A stretch of 64,000 nucleotides of DNA from Nocardiopsis kunsanensis DSM 44524. GTDB lineage: Bacteria; Actinomycetota; Actinomycetes; Streptosporangiales; Streptosporangiaceae. Below are positions 8,418-17,170 of the stretch, one piece after another. How positions within the stretch are numbered: the stretch's first letter is position 1; every line of letters begins with the position of its first letter. The notes under the pieces were generated by a model that was not told the origin of the DNA, ran no database searches, and worked only from the letters and a program-made list of their open reading frames with translations. The position numbers were made by a program, and so were the translations under genes. Location of the stretch: the NCBI RefSeq assembly GCF_000340965.1, contig NZ_ANAY01000014.1, positions 62,001 through 126,000 on the forward strand, written 5' to 3'.

Positions 8418-9737
8418 TCAGGAACGCCGCAAGGCGTCGGTGATGATCTGCAGGCCCTCACGGAGCAGGTCGTCGCCGATGCTCAGCGGCGGCAGGAGGC
8501 GAATCACGTTGCCCCAGGTACCGCAGGTCAGCGTGATGACCCCGGCCTCGCGGGCCTGCTGGGCCACCCGGGCGGTGAGGGCGGCGTCGGGCTCGCCGGT
8601 GGCGGGGTCGGTGAGCTCGATCGCGAGCATGGCACCGCGTCCCCGGACCTCGGCGATGCGGGGATCCTGTTCACGCACGCGCGAGAGGTGGTCGGTGGCG
8701 ATCTTCTCGACCTGGGCGGCCCGCTCGAGCAGGCCCTCCTCCACGATCGTGTCCAGCGCAGCCAGGGCGGCGGCGCAGGCGATGGGGTTGCCCCCGTAGG
8801 TGCCGCCGAGACCGCCGGCGTGGGGTGCGTCCATGACCTCGGCGCGTCCGGTGACGGCCGAGAGCGGCAGCCCCCCGGCGATCCCCTTCGCGGTGATGAC
8901 GATGTCGGGCTCGATGCCCTCGTGTTCGGAGGCGAACCAGTCTCCGGTGCGGGCGAAGCCGGTCTGGACCTCGTCGGCGATGAAGAGCACCCCGTTGTCA
9001 CGGCACCAGCGCACGATCTCGGGCAGGAACCCGGGTGCGGGGACGATGAAGCCGCCCTCGCCCTGGATCGGTTCCATGACGACGGCGGCCAGGTTCTGTG
9101 CCCCGATCTGCTTGTCGAGCTGGTCGATGGTGCGCGCGGCCGCCTGGGCGCCGTCGAGTCCGTCGTGCAGCGGGTAGGAGCCCGGGACCCGGTAGAGCTC
9201 GGAGGCGAAGGGGCCGAAACCGTGCTTGTAGGGCATGGTCTTGGCGGTCAGGCCCATGGTGAGCGTGGTGCGCCCGTGGTAGGCGTGGTCGAACGCGGCC
9301 ACCGCCTGCCGGCCTGTGTGGGCGCGGGCGACCTTCACGGCGTTCTCCACGGCCTCGGCGCCGGAGTTGAACAGTGCCGTCTTGGCGGGACCGGGCACGG
9401 GCACCAGCTCGGCGAGGCGCTCGGCGACCTCCAGGTAGTGCTCGTAGGGCGTGACCATGAAGCACGAGTGGGTGAACTCCTCGACCTGGGCGCGCACCGC
9501 TTCGGCCACGCGCGGCTCGGAGGCCCCGACGGTGGTCACCGCGATGCCGGAGGCGAAGTCGATGAGGCGGTTGCCGTCGACGTCCTCGACGATGCCGCCG
9601 CCGGCCCGATGGGCGAAGGTCGGCATCACGGCGGAGACACCGCGCGGGACGGAGGCGTCGCGGCGGTCGGCGAGCGCCTGTGCGCGCGGCCCGGGGAAAG
9701 CGTCCCCGAGGTGTCGGGACTGGTCGATCTCGGCCAT
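8418..9737 (-). CDS. gabT: 4-aminobutyrate aminotransferase
   Basis: A class-III PLP aminotransferase of 439 residues from the ATG at 9737, which has an AGGGGGC ribosome binding site. Visible landmarks are the FNSGAEAVENAVKVAR phosphate-binding loop, the FDHAYHGRT segment, the ADEVQTGFARTG motif and the PLP Schiff-base lysine K284 in ITAKGIAGGLPLSAVTG. It transfers the amino group of GABA (or a similar omega-amino acid) to 2-oxoglutarate, making succinate semialdehyde for GabD immediately downstream. A LysR regulator is divergent from it, which suggests substrate-induced control. Substrate could also be 5-aminovalerate; the family motif does not separate these. Confidence 0.88.
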   Translation of the reverse strand: MAEIDQSRHLGDAFPGPRAQALADRRDASVPRGVSAVMPTFAHRAGGGIVEDVDGNRLIDFASGIAVTTVGASEPRVAEAVRAQVEEFTHSCFMVTPYEHYLEVAERLAELVPVPGPAKTALFNSGAEAVENAVKVARAHTGRQAVAAFDHAYHGRTTLTMGLTAKTMPYKHGFGPFASELYRVPGSYPLHDGLDGAQAAARTIDQLDKQIGAQNLAAVVMEPIQGEGGFIVPAPGFLPEIVRWCRDNGVLFIADEVQTGFARTGDWFASEHEGIEPDIVITAKGIAGGLPLSAVTGRAEVMDAPHAGGLGGTYGGNPIACAAALAALDTIVEEGLLERAAQVEKIATDHLSRVREQDPRIAEVRGRGAMLAIELTDPATGEPDAALTARVAQQAREAGVITLTCGTWGNVIRLLPPLSIGDDLLREGLQIITDALRRS

Positions 9738-9837
9738 GGGAGCCCCCTGAAGGTGTGTCGTGGGTTCGCCTTCATCGTCCGCACGGATGCCTATGCTGTC
9801 CAATGCCTGTTTCTTTGATGGAGTATGCTCACCAGGC
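9738..9837. promoter_or_regulatory. Divergent gabT / LysR control region
   Basis: The 100 nt between gabT and the LysR gene must hold both promoters and, by LysR precedent, the operator. On the LysR side a TATGCT hexamer ends eight bases before the ATG, the geometry of a leaderless transcript. No clean T-N11-A palindrome was identified, so the operator is not placed. Confidence 0.4.
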
Positions 9838-10797
9838 ATGGAAATCCGCCTGTTGCGTTACTTCGTCACCGTCGCCGACGAGGGCACGGTCTCGGCTGCC
9901 GCCGAGCGCCTGCACATGACCCAGCCGGCACTGTCCCGGCAGGTCAAGCAGCTGGAGAAGGCGATCGGAGTCCGGTTGTTCCAACGTTCGGGGGCGCGGC
10001 TGAGACTGACCAACGCGGGCGAGGAGTTCCTCGGCGAGGCGCGTGACCTGCTGCGCCGGTTCGACCAGGCCGAACGGCTCGCCGCCCATCTGTCGGCCGG
10101 GCACCTGACATCGGTGTCCTTCGGCGCTCCGAGCACCACGCTGGTCGACATCGTGGCCCCCTTCATCGCCGGCTTCGCCCCCGACGACCCCGAACCGAGC
10201 GTGACCAGCATCGACATCGATCCGGACCTGCCGGACCTGATGTCCAGGATCGACATCGCCATCACCACGCAGCCGCCCTCGCCGGGGTTTCCAACGCTGA
10301 CCCTGGCACGGCTGCCGGTGTGGGCGTACGTGCGCGGGGACCGTCCGCACGCGGAAGCGGAGAGCATCGAGGTCGGCGCTCTGGTGGAGGAGAACCTGGT
10401 GCTGCCGACCCCGGACTTCGCCGCGCGGCGTCTGCTGGACCACACCGTGCGGGGCCTGGGCAGGCACTACGGGGCCGTGGTGGAGACCTTCAACGGCGAG
10501 ATCGCCCAGGCCCTGGCGGCAGCGGGGCGGGGCGTGGCCGTGGTCACCGACGACAGCCGGTTCGGCCTCCGGCCCCGGCGGATCACCGACGGCGGGCGGT
10601 GCCTGGAGGTGGCCCTGCACGCGGTGTGGGCCCACGACCACCACGCGCCGGCGGCTCTGGAGGCCTTGGCGCGGCGGCTGCAGGACTTCTGCCGACAACG
10701 GTACGGGCCGACGCTGGACGGGGGCGGGGCCGCCGTTGCGCCCCCCGGGGCCGGCTCCTGTGCCGGGGAGGGCGGCCTGCGCCGGTCGGTGCTTTGA
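9838..10797 (+). CDS. LysR-family transcriptional regulator
   Basis: 319 residues from the ATG at 9838, which opens the canonical MEIRLLRYFVTVADEGTVSAAAERLHMTQPALSRQ winged-helix domain; the longer frame upstream adds nothing conserved. The N-terminal 60 residues bind DNA and the remainder is a two-lobed periplasmic-binding-protein-like effector domain. The last ~30 residues are a low-complexity tail. It is divergent from gabT-gabD with a 100-nt spacer, so it is most likely the activator or repressor of that operon (inference). The coinducer is not evident from the sequence. Confidence 0.88.
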   Translation: MEIRLLRYFVTVADEGTVSAAAERLHMTQPALSRQVKQLEKAIGVRLFQRSGARLRLTNAGEEFLGEARDLLRRFDQAERLAAHLSAGHLTSVSFGAPSTTLVDIVAPFIAGFAPDDPEPSVTSIDIDPDLPDLMSRIDIAITTQPPSPGFPTLTLARLPVWAYVRGDRPHAEAESIEVGALVEENLVLPTPDFAARRLLDHTVRGLGRHYGAVVETFNGEIAQALAAAGRGVAVVTDDSRFGLRPRRITDGGRCLEVALHAVWAHDHHAPAALEALARRLQDFCRQRYGPTLDGGGAAVAPPGAGSCAGEGGLRRSVL

Positions 10798-10885
10798 CCG
10801 GCTCCGGCCCCGATGGCGCGGGCGCGCCGACGCACCGCCGGGTCCGTTCGGTCCGCTCGGTCCAGCGTTCCCGTCCTGGACAAGA

Positions 10886-10905
10886 GGCCCCGGAAAAACG
10901 GGGCC
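10886..10905 (+). terminator. Terminator hairpin after the LysR gene
   Basis: A 7-bp perfect GC stem (10886-10892 with 10899-10905) with an A-rich loop, followed by CTTT. It lies about 90 nt after the stop. Confidence 0.6.
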
Positions 10906-10994
10906 CTTTGCTGCACATTCGCCCCATAGCCCCCATGAGCGCCACAAAAGTCAGCAAGGACGAAAATGGGCGAAAAGCATCCATGCCGGGAGCC

Positions 10995-11990
10995 TCACGC
11001 CTGCGCCTTGACGAGCCGCTGCGCCTCGCTCAACCGGTCCAACAACCAGTCCGGGATGTGGTCGGAACTGCGCGGGAAACGCTGCACGTCCCACAGGTAA
11101 CACCGGGGATCGGGGACCGGGTCGAACTCGGGCGGGTTCTTCTGGTCGAACTCCAGCCCGATCTCCCCCGACTCCGCGATCCGGAACCTCGCACGGAACC
11201 ACGTGCCCTTGCCCTGCTGGTACATGCCGGTGCGCAAGGTGCACAGGAGCCGGTCGGCCTCGGCCGGCAACCACTCCTGCTGCGTCCCGGCCTCGTCCCA
11301 GTCCACGAACACGCGGGTGTCCGTCGCCCCCAGGACCTCCTTGTGGTCGATGACGATGCCGGTCCAGGCGCCCTTGGAGCGCAGGGCGTCGAAGGTGCGG
11401 TCGACGATCTCCTGCACGAGGTCCATCATCACCTCGGGGGTGATCCCGCCCGGGGACACATCGGTCCCGCGCAACTGGGCGGGATCGGTGTGCGCAGCCC
11501 ACTCGCGGGGGCGGTCCTCCACGTGTTCGGGCAGGGGCGCGGTGCGTTCCTCTGCTGCGCCCATGAGTTTGAGCTGGAGCCAGTCCGGGCGGTGGTCGAC
11601 CCCGCGCGGGAAACACACGTGGTCGAGCGCGAAGCTGTGGTCGGGGCGTACCTCACCGAAGTGGGGTTCCTCGTCGTAGTTGTAGCGCACCGAGTACCGG
11701 CCGGGGCGGTCGACCTCCAGGTGGGCGGTGTACCAAGTTCCCTGCCCCTCCTGGTACATGCCGCGCCGCAGGTCGCTCATGGCCTCGGGGGCGGCGGACG
11801 GTGGCAGCCAGTGTTCGGTGCGCCCGTCGGAGAACATGGCCTCCAGCCGCACCGCCGCGAAGTCGACCAGCCCCGTGTAGACCAGCCGGAGTTTGACCCA
11901 GTCGGCCGGGGCCGACGCGAGCAGCTCGCCCGATACGCGGCGGAGGAGTTCGTCCTGCTCGACAGGGGACATCGCCTTTCGGGCACTCAT
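10995..11990 (-). CDS. Tandem YezG/DUF600-like immunity protein
   Basis: 331 residues made of two copies of the same fold. Copy one (about residues 10-140) has RRGMYQEGQGTWYTA, RYNYDEEPHFG and FPRGVDHRPDWL. Copy two (about residues 185-325) has RTGMYQQGKGTWFRA, LEFDQKNPPEFD and FPRSSDHIPDWL. The order 'GM-Q-GxGTW, acidic strand, FPR-xxxx-PDWL' is that of the YezG/DUF600 family, whose members serve as immunity proteins to polymorphic toxins. Start at 11990 is a compromise: the ATG at 11972 is also possible. No toxin gene adjoins it, so its cognate toxin, if any, lies elsewhere. No signal peptide, hence cytoplasmic. Confidence 0.6.
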   Translation of the reverse strand: MSARKAMSPVEQDELLRRVSGELLASAPADWVKLRLVYTGLVDFAAVRLEAMFSDGRTEHWLPPSAAPEAMSDLRRGMYQEGQGTWYTAHLEVDRPGRYSVRYNYDEEPHFGEVRPDHSFALDHVCFPRGVDHRPDWLQLKLMGAAEERTAPLPEHVEDRPREWAAHTDPAQLRGTDVSPGGITPEVMMDLVQEIVDRTFDALRSKGAWTGIVIDHKEVLGATDTRVFVDWDEAGTQQEWLPAEADRLLCTLRTGMYQQGKGTWFRARFRIAESGEIGLEFDQKNPPEFDPVPDPRCYLWDVQRFPRSSDHIPDWLLDRLSEAQRLVKAQA

Positions 11991-12209
11991 GGGATCGCTT
12001 TCTAGTCGCACCGAAAATCCGACGGGCGTTCTCAGGCCGCACGCCCAGCAATACTATTTGCCCTCGGTGGTGGGGTTCGGGACCTTCCACAGAATGTCCT
12101 GCGCTCCCCTCGTGTTTTGTCCACAGCCCACTACCGAACCTCCACACGGAGGGATATCCTGCGCGGTGCGGCCACTCTCCTCACGTTCCCCCACTCTTCA
12201 GGATCCAGC

Positions 12210-13256
12210 ATGGGACGATTCCGCGACGACCAGGGACAAGCCAGTGTCCTGTTGCTCTTCGGCCTCACCCTCGCACTGCTCGCCCTCACCGTGCTCTTCG
12301 TGCGTGTGGGCGGGGCCAACGACCTGCGTTCCCAGGCCCAGACCGCAGCGGACTCCGCAGCACTGGCCGCCGCGAGCGCGCTCCAGGACGAGGCCGCCCA
12401 GGACCTCGCGAACGGGATCTTCCCCATGCCGGTCTACGAGGAGGACGCCGCCACCGAGCGCGCCGAGGACTACGCCCGCGCCAACGACGCCGTCCTCACC
12501 GACATCCGGGCCAGCGACAACACCATGGGACGCAACGGCAACATCATCCGTGTCGAGGTGCGCGGGGCCCTGTGCCAGAAGGAACTGGAGGAGGGCGCCG
12601 GCGGCCAGGGCTGGAACGACGTGGTCTGCGACGGCGAGGAGGAGGACGTCGACACCATCGCCGGCAACGCCTCGGCGATCGCCATCGTGCATCCGCCCAA
12701 CGAGTGCGACCGCGACGGCCCGGACCTGAACTGCGGTGGTTCGGCCATCGACGACGTCTCCGGGGCCCGGGGGCTCGTCGACGTCAACCTCGTCGACGAG
12801 GAGGGCGAGTACACCTTCGACCCGGGCTCGGTCGTCTTCGCGAGCGGGGTCACGACCTCCTGCGGGTCCCTGGGCGTGATCCCCGAAGCGTGTGCCACCC
12901 ACGAGATCATCAACGAGGAGTTCCCCGACTTCTACTTGTCCGCGGGCGGTTTCCGCGCGGAGCAGGGCAGCGACCACGGCCACGGCCAGGCGATCGACTA
13001 CATGGTGGCGCCACTGGGCGGTAAGCCGACCGGCCGGATGCACCAGACCGCGCTGACCGTCGTCAACTGGGCCATCGAGAACCACCAGGAGCTCGGGGTC
13101 AAGGGACTGATCTACAACCGGGAGATCTGGAACCCCGCGAAAGATCCCAGCGGCACCTTCCCCGGCACGGGCCGACCGCACGGTGTCAACGCGGGCAACA
13201 CCGAAGGGCACGTGGACCACATCCACCTGGCCATCGGACCACCGCCCATGCGCTGA
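12210..13256 (+). CDS. Tad-like membrane-anchored protein with C-terminal VldE/ARB_07466-like domain
   Basis: 348 residues from the ATG at 12210. Residues 1-60 match the Tad (TadG/TadE-like) N-terminus: a short cytosolic stretch, GQASVLLLFGLTLALLALTV as membrane segment, then NDLRSQAQTAADSAALAAASAL. An acidic middle part follows. The last ~110 residues carry FYLSAGGFRAEQGSDHGHGQ, AIDYMV, WAIENHQELGVKGLIYNREIWNP and EGHVDHIHLAIG, the metal-ligand-like His/Asp pattern of the VldE/ARB_07466 C-terminal domain seen in actinobacterial cell-envelope proteins and related to M15-type peptidases. The protein would be anchored in the membrane with the C-terminal domain outside. Enzyme activity is unproven. 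Confidence 0.7.
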   Translation: MGRFRDDQGQASVLLLFGLTLALLALTVLFVRVGGANDLRSQAQTAADSAALAAASALQDEAAQDLANGIFPMPVYEEDAATERAEDYARANDAVLTDIRASDNTMGRNGNIIRVEVRGALCQKELEEGAGGQGWNDVVCDGEEEDVDTIAGNASAIAIVHPPNECDRDGPDLNCGGSAIDDVSGARGLVDVNLVDEEGEYTFDPGSVVFASGVTTSCGSLGVIPEACATHEIINEEFPDFYLSAGGFRAEQGSDHGHGQAIDYMVAPLGGKPTGRMHQTALTVVNWAIENHQELGVKGLIYNREIWNPAKDPSGTFPGTGRPHGVNAGNTEGHVDHIHLAIGPPPMR

Positions 13257-13400
13257 CCTCCCACTGCAACAAGGCCTCTCAACCATGCAGAGGGCCCAAC
13301 CCCACACATGGCTGGGCCCGGGCATGCCTTGCGTCCATGGTTGTCCACAGGCACAGAATTCGGCCTTGTGGCCGACTCGGGCCATGCCGAACCTGGGTCC

Positions 13401-14273
13401 ATGAGCGTCGATACGAACCCTCCCGCCCGCTTGCCCCACCATGACGCGCTGCTGGCCTGTGCCACGGCGTTGCTGCCGCAGCTGCACCCGGCGGTCGTCC
13501 TGGCCGAGCGTTCGGCCGCTTACCTGTGGGGTGTGGACGCTTTTCCCAGGGCCGGGAGCATGGCCGGGCAGGTGCAGCACGTGTGCTTGCCCCCTCAGGC
13601 GCGCGGTCGGGCGCAGTCCTCGGTGCGTGTACATCGCGCCCGGTTGGTGCCGCAGGAACGCGCCGAGACGGAGGGCATACCGCTGACGGCGCCGATGCGC
13701 ACGGCGGTCGACTGCGCGGTGAACGCGCGCTCGTTGTACCTGGCGACGGGGCTGGTGGACCGTTTCTTGGCGGCGGGGCTGGTGAGCGCCGACGAGCTGG
13801 CGAGCCAGGTGGAACGACCATGGTCGCGGCCGGCACAGGCGCGGTTGGAGCGTGTGCTGGCGTTGGCATCACCGGAGAGCCAGTCACAGCCGGAGAGCTG
13901 GGCTCGCGTGCTGTTCTGTGAGGCAGGGCTGCCTCCGCCCTTGCCGCAATGCCGGGTGCGCACACAGCTGGGGGTGCTGCACTCCGACCTGGGGTGGCCG
14001 AGACAGGCCACAGCGGTGGAGTTCGACAGCGTGCGCCACCACAGCACACTCGTGCAGCGCCGTCGGGACGCGGTGCGGTGGCGGGCGATGAGGGCGGCGG
14101 GATGGGTGGTGGTGTCGGTGAATCTGCACGATCTGGGACCGGGCGCGCGGGCGCTGGTTCAGCGGATGCGCGTGTTGTTGCAGGAGCGCGGGTGGTCGTG
14201 CACCCCGGTGGAGGCGGAGCGCATCGACCGGTCCTTGTGGCGGTTGCGCAGGCACGCGCCCGTGTCGCAGTGA
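13401..14273 (+). CDS. AbiEi-antitoxin-like / DUF559 endonuclease-domain protein
   Basis: 290 residues from the ATG at 13401. The N-terminal half has the AAYLWGVDAFP and HRARLVPQER-EGIPLTAPMRTAVDCAV pattern common to the actinobacterial 'type IV TA AbiEi family antitoxin domain' proteins. The C-terminal half (QLGVLHSDLGWPRQATAVEFDSVRHH...QRRRDAVRWRAMRAAGWVVVSV) resembles the DUF559/Vsr-like endonuclease fold, with Asp and Glu at the expected catalytic strands. Many actinomycete genomes hold many such genes without a toxin partner. Its stop overlaps the next start (TGATG at 14271-14275), suggesting translational coupling. DNA-binding or nuclease activity is inferred from fold only. Confidence 0.65.
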   Translation: MSVDTNPPARLPHHDALLACATALLPQLHPAVVLAERSAAYLWGVDAFPRAGSMAGQVQHVCLPPQARGRAQSSVRVHRARLVPQERAETEGIPLTAPMRTAVDCAVNARSLYLATGLVDRFLAAGLVSADELASQVERPWSRPAQARLERVLALASPESQSQPESWARVLFCEAGLPPPLPQCRVRTQLGVLHSDLGWPRQATAVEFDSVRHHSTLVQRRRDAVRWRAMRAAGWVVVSVNLHDLGPGARALVQRMRVLLQERGWSCTPVEAERIDRSLWRLRRHAPVSQ

Positions 14274-14888
14274 TGCTCGCGCGGGTGCGCACGGACGGGG
14301 GCGCTGGGGTTCTGGAGTACGTGGCGGTGGTGGTGCTGGTGGCCGCGTTGACGGTGGCGTTGGCGGCGGGGATCTCGTGGGACCGGCTCTCGCACGGGGC
14401 GGGTGCGGCGGTGGACCGGGCCCTGAGCCGTGAGGGGGGACCCTTGCCGGTTCCGGCGCCGGAGGGCGAGTGGACCTTGGACCCGGCGGAAGCGGCCGAT
14501 GCGGTGCTCCGGTGCCTGGACGGGGTGTGGGTGCCGGACCCGGTCTCGCGGGTGGACTGCGCGCTGGCGCTGCTCGGGCTGTTGGACGCCCCGGTACTGG
14601 AGCGGACGGTGTTGCTCCTGGAGGCGGAGGAGTTGCACGAGTTGTTCACCAGCGGGCGGTTCAGTGCCTCGACGGTGGCGCGCCGGGTGGTGCGTACGGT
14701 GTGGGAGCACTCCTCCGAGCGGGTGTGGGAACGCCTGGTGCGCACGAGCACGTTCGCGTTCCTGCGTCCGGTGTTGGAGGACCCGCGTGCGCAGTACGCG
14801 CTGCGCTTCGTCCGGACCGGTTCCCGATACGTACGCCCCGTCCTCGAACGGAACACGGTGACGCTGCGTCATACCACGCGTACGCACC
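14273..14888 (+). CDS. Small membrane-anchored protein, frame not closed before next gene
   Basis: The ATG at 14273 overlaps the stop of the previous gene. The product starts with DGGAGVLEYVAVVVLVAALTVALAAG, a Flp-pilin/TadE-like single membrane segment with a conserved Glu-Tyr pair, then a soluble part rich in Leu and Arg to about residue 200. The in-frame stop is not met until 15767-15769, deep inside the next gene. From about 14,880 the codon-position GC signal moves to the next gene's frame, so the end given here is where I believe coding stops being real, not a stop codon. Either a single-base indel has removed the true stop, or the two genes form one frameshifted reading unit. Confidence 0.45.
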
Positions 14889-15845
14889 ATGCCCGCGCGA
14901 GGTCTCCGGCCCCGTCGGGCGCAGACCGTCAGAATCGAGCCCCAGGACGTGTCGCCGTCGCCTTCCCCCCTTCCCGGCACAGATACCGGACCCGCCCGTC
15001 CACAGCGGCACAGACCCCATTGGTTGACCGTGACCGCGGCGGCGGTGCTGTGCCCGGCGGTCGTGGTGGCCGGGTGGTCGGCCGGGCACCTGGTCGCGCA
15101 CGACCCGGCGGAGGAGGCCCCGCGCCGGCAGGACGTTCGTCCGCTGCCGGCCGCCCCGCCGGTGGAGGCGACCGCACCGGAGGATGCCGCAGGCTTCGTG
15201 CGCTCGGCCGCTGTGCGGGTGGATACGGCACGGCGGTCGGAGGTGAGTTTCTTCGCGCACGGAGCGGACACGGACGCGCCGGCGGAACCGGCTTCCCCCT
15301 CGGGGAGGGCCCCCGATCCGGGGCACGGGTACGCCGTCTTCGACGCCGCTTCGGATCCGCAGTTCGTGCGCGCTTTCACCACGTTCGGCGGCACGCAGGT
15401 CTTCCGTCACGGGTGGGACGGAGAACGCTGCCTGACGGTCACGGGCCCGGGCACACCGCAGCCGACAGCGGTCGAGTCCCCTTCCGTCGCCGACGGGTAC
15501 CTGTGCACACGCGACTTCACCTCGGCGAAGCTGTGGGAGATCCTGGCTTCGTCGACGGATCTGGAGTACACGGGCGAGGAGGCCACCGAGCTGGTGCCGC
15601 TGAACGGGCAGGGCGGCGCCGACCGCGCCCCCGAAGGTCCGGAGCGGGTGACCGCGCACCGGTACACGGGTACTTTCACCACACTCATCGGCGGCTACGC
15701 CCCCGAGTCGGGGGCCACCGTGCTCACACCGGTGAAGGGGTCCGAGTTCGAGTTGTGGATCGACGGTGAGGGGATCCCCCGCCGTCTGGTCCACGAGGGC
15801 GGCGCGGGGACCGGGGAGACCTACGACTACCGCCGGGTCTCCTGA
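14889..15845 (+). CDS. Membrane-anchored extracellular protein of unknown function
   Basis: 318 residues from the ATG at 14889. A 45-residue positively charged cytosolic tail leads into WLTVTAAAVLCPAVVVAGWS, a single transmembrane segment. An extracytoplasmic domain of about 240 residues follows with two Cys (GERCLTV, GYLCTRD) likely to form a disulphide, and YTGTFTTLIGGYAP plus FELWIDGEGIPRRLVHEG, a strand pattern like the LppX/LprG or outer-membrane-carrier-like beta folds. No catalytic motif was recognised. Codon-position GC supports this frame strongly from about 14,930 on. The preceding gene's frame overlaps it without a stop. Confidence 0.65.
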   Translation: MPARGLRPRRAQTVRIEPQDVSPSPSPLPGTDTGPARPQRHRPHWLTVTAAAVLCPAVVVAGWSAGHLVAHDPAEEAPRRQDVRPLPAAPPVEATAPEDAAGFVRSAAVRVDTARRSEVSFFAHGADTDAPAEPASPSGRAPDPGHGYAVFDAASDPQFVRAFTTFGGTQVFRHGWDGERCLTVTGPGTPQPTAVESPSVADGYLCTRDFTSAKLWEILASSTDLEYTGEEATELVPLNGQGGADRAPEGPERVTAHRYTGTFTTLIGGYAPESGATVLTPVKGSEFELWIDGEGIPRRLVHEGGAGTGETYDYRRVS

Positions 15846-15873
15846 GGTGTGGTCACCATCGCCCGAGCGCCTC

Positions 15874-16938
15874 TCAGCCGGGGACGCCGGCGCCGTCGCC
15901 GACCAGGTCGGGGATCTCGGTGGCGGGGTCGAGCTCGTAGGTGTAGGGGGGATCGGGGACCTCTCCGCGCAGCTCCGGTTGCGGGGTGTCCACGAGCAGG
16001 TTGTCGCGTGCCACGGCGTTGCCGGGCTCCTCCTCGGCGGGGCGCACCGACAGTTCGGTGTCCTGGAAGTAGTTGCCTTCCACGAGCACGTTCGATTCGT
16101 GGGCTGATTCCACCCCGTAGTCGTTGTTGGAGTGGAAGTAGTTGTTGAACACGTGCACGTGTTCGGCGTTGCTGGCGCGGGGGTGGTCCCCGGAGGTGCC
16201 GTCGAAGTGGTTGTGGTGCACGGTCACGTGCAGCGCGCCGGGCTCGTCGTCGGCGCCGCCGATGGTCAGGGCCGAGGAGGCCTCCTGGAAGCGGTTCCAG
16301 GACACGGTGACGTGGTCGGCGCCGTCGGCCACTTCGAGCAGTGCGCCGTCGCCGCCTCCGGTGAAGGTGGAGTGGGCCACCCGGACGTTGCGGGCTCCGT
16401 CCCGCACGGCCACGGCGGTGTCGCCGGAGTCGAAGGCCAGACCGGTCAGGACCACGTTGTCGGCGTCCTCGACGACCAGGCGCCCGCCGGTGAGTTCGGT
16501 GCCTTCCCCGGACCCGACCAGGGTGGTGTCGGAGGGCACCTGGACGTCGCCGCCGAGGTCGATCTCGCCGTCCAGTTCGACGACGAGGGGGCCGTCGGCC
16601 TCCAGGTGGCCGGTGAGCTCGTCGGCGTCGGCGGCGGTCACGGGGGCGTCCTGCCCGCCGCCGGTCCCGGCCCGGTTCTCGGGCGCCCCGCTCGGTTCGT
16701 CCTCCTCGTCCCCGTCGTCCTCCGGAACCTCTGTGGCCCAGCCGACGGGGGGCTCGGTCCCTCCCTCGTGGGGTGGAACGGACTCGTCGGCCCGGTTCTG
16801 TTCGGAAGAGGTGTCGGACTCGGGACCGAGGGTCGGGTCGGAGGGCTCGGGGGAGGCCTCCTGCTGCTGCGAGCAGGCGACGAGGGCGGCGCACAGCAGG
16901 GCGACCGGGCCCTGCAGGAGGAGCGAGTGCAGTCTCAT
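15874..16938 (-). CDS. Pectate-lyase-like (PL1-type) right-handed beta-helix lipoprotein
   Basis: 354 residues. The N-terminus is a lipoprotein signal (LLCAALVACS lipobox), followed by about 70 acidic linker residues. The beta-helix core shows the PL1 repeats VTVSWNRF, VTVHHNHFDG, DHPRAS and VHVFNNYFHSNNDYG, with the R of DHPR at the position of the catalytic arginine and Asp residues suitable for Ca2+ binding. It is shorter than typical secreted pectate lyases and has a divergent N-terminal part, so the sugar substrate is uncertain. It is presumably surface-attached and acts on polyuronate. Neighbours do not form a pectin locus. Confidence 0.75.
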   Translation of the reverse strand: MRLHSLLLQGPVALLCAALVACSQQQEASPEPSDPTLGPESDTSSEQNRADESVPPHEGGTEPPVGWATEVPEDDGDEEDEPSGAPENRAGTGGGQDAPVTAADADELTGHLEADGPLVVELDGEIDLGGDVQVPSDTTLVGSGEGTELTGGRLVVEDADNVVLTGLAFDSGDTAVAVRDGARNVRVAHSTFTGGGDGALLEVADGADHVTVSWNRFQEASSALTIGGADDEPGALHVTVHHNHFDGTSGDHPRASNAEHVHVFNNYFHSNNDYGVESAHESNVLVEGNYFQDTELSVRPAEEEPGNAVARDNLLVDTPQPELRGEVPDPPYTYELDPATEIPDLVGDGAGVPG

Positions 16939-17069
16939 CGAGTACTTTCCGGCGAGGGAGGGCGGGGGTGAGGCGGCCCTCGAGGGGGCGTTATGCCCTT
17001 GATTGTTGCATCTTCCGGACCTGTCCTGTTCCGGGAGACCCTACGCAGCAGGCGATACCGCACTACGAA

Positions 17070-17103
17070 GGGGCGCCGCACCCCGGAGGGGATGCGGCGC
17101 CCC
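17070..17103 (-). terminator. Terminator hairpin of the ABC importer operon
   Basis: An 11-bp perfect stem (17070-17080 with 17093-17103) containing a nested CCCC/GGGG pair, 68 nt downstream of the stop of the substrate-binding protein gene, which is the last gene of the operon. Confidence 0.65.
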
Positions 17104-17170
17104 GGAGAGCACCTGTCAGTACCGGCCACCCGCGCTCAGGAACAGAGCGGGGCGGAGCCGGACCACACTG

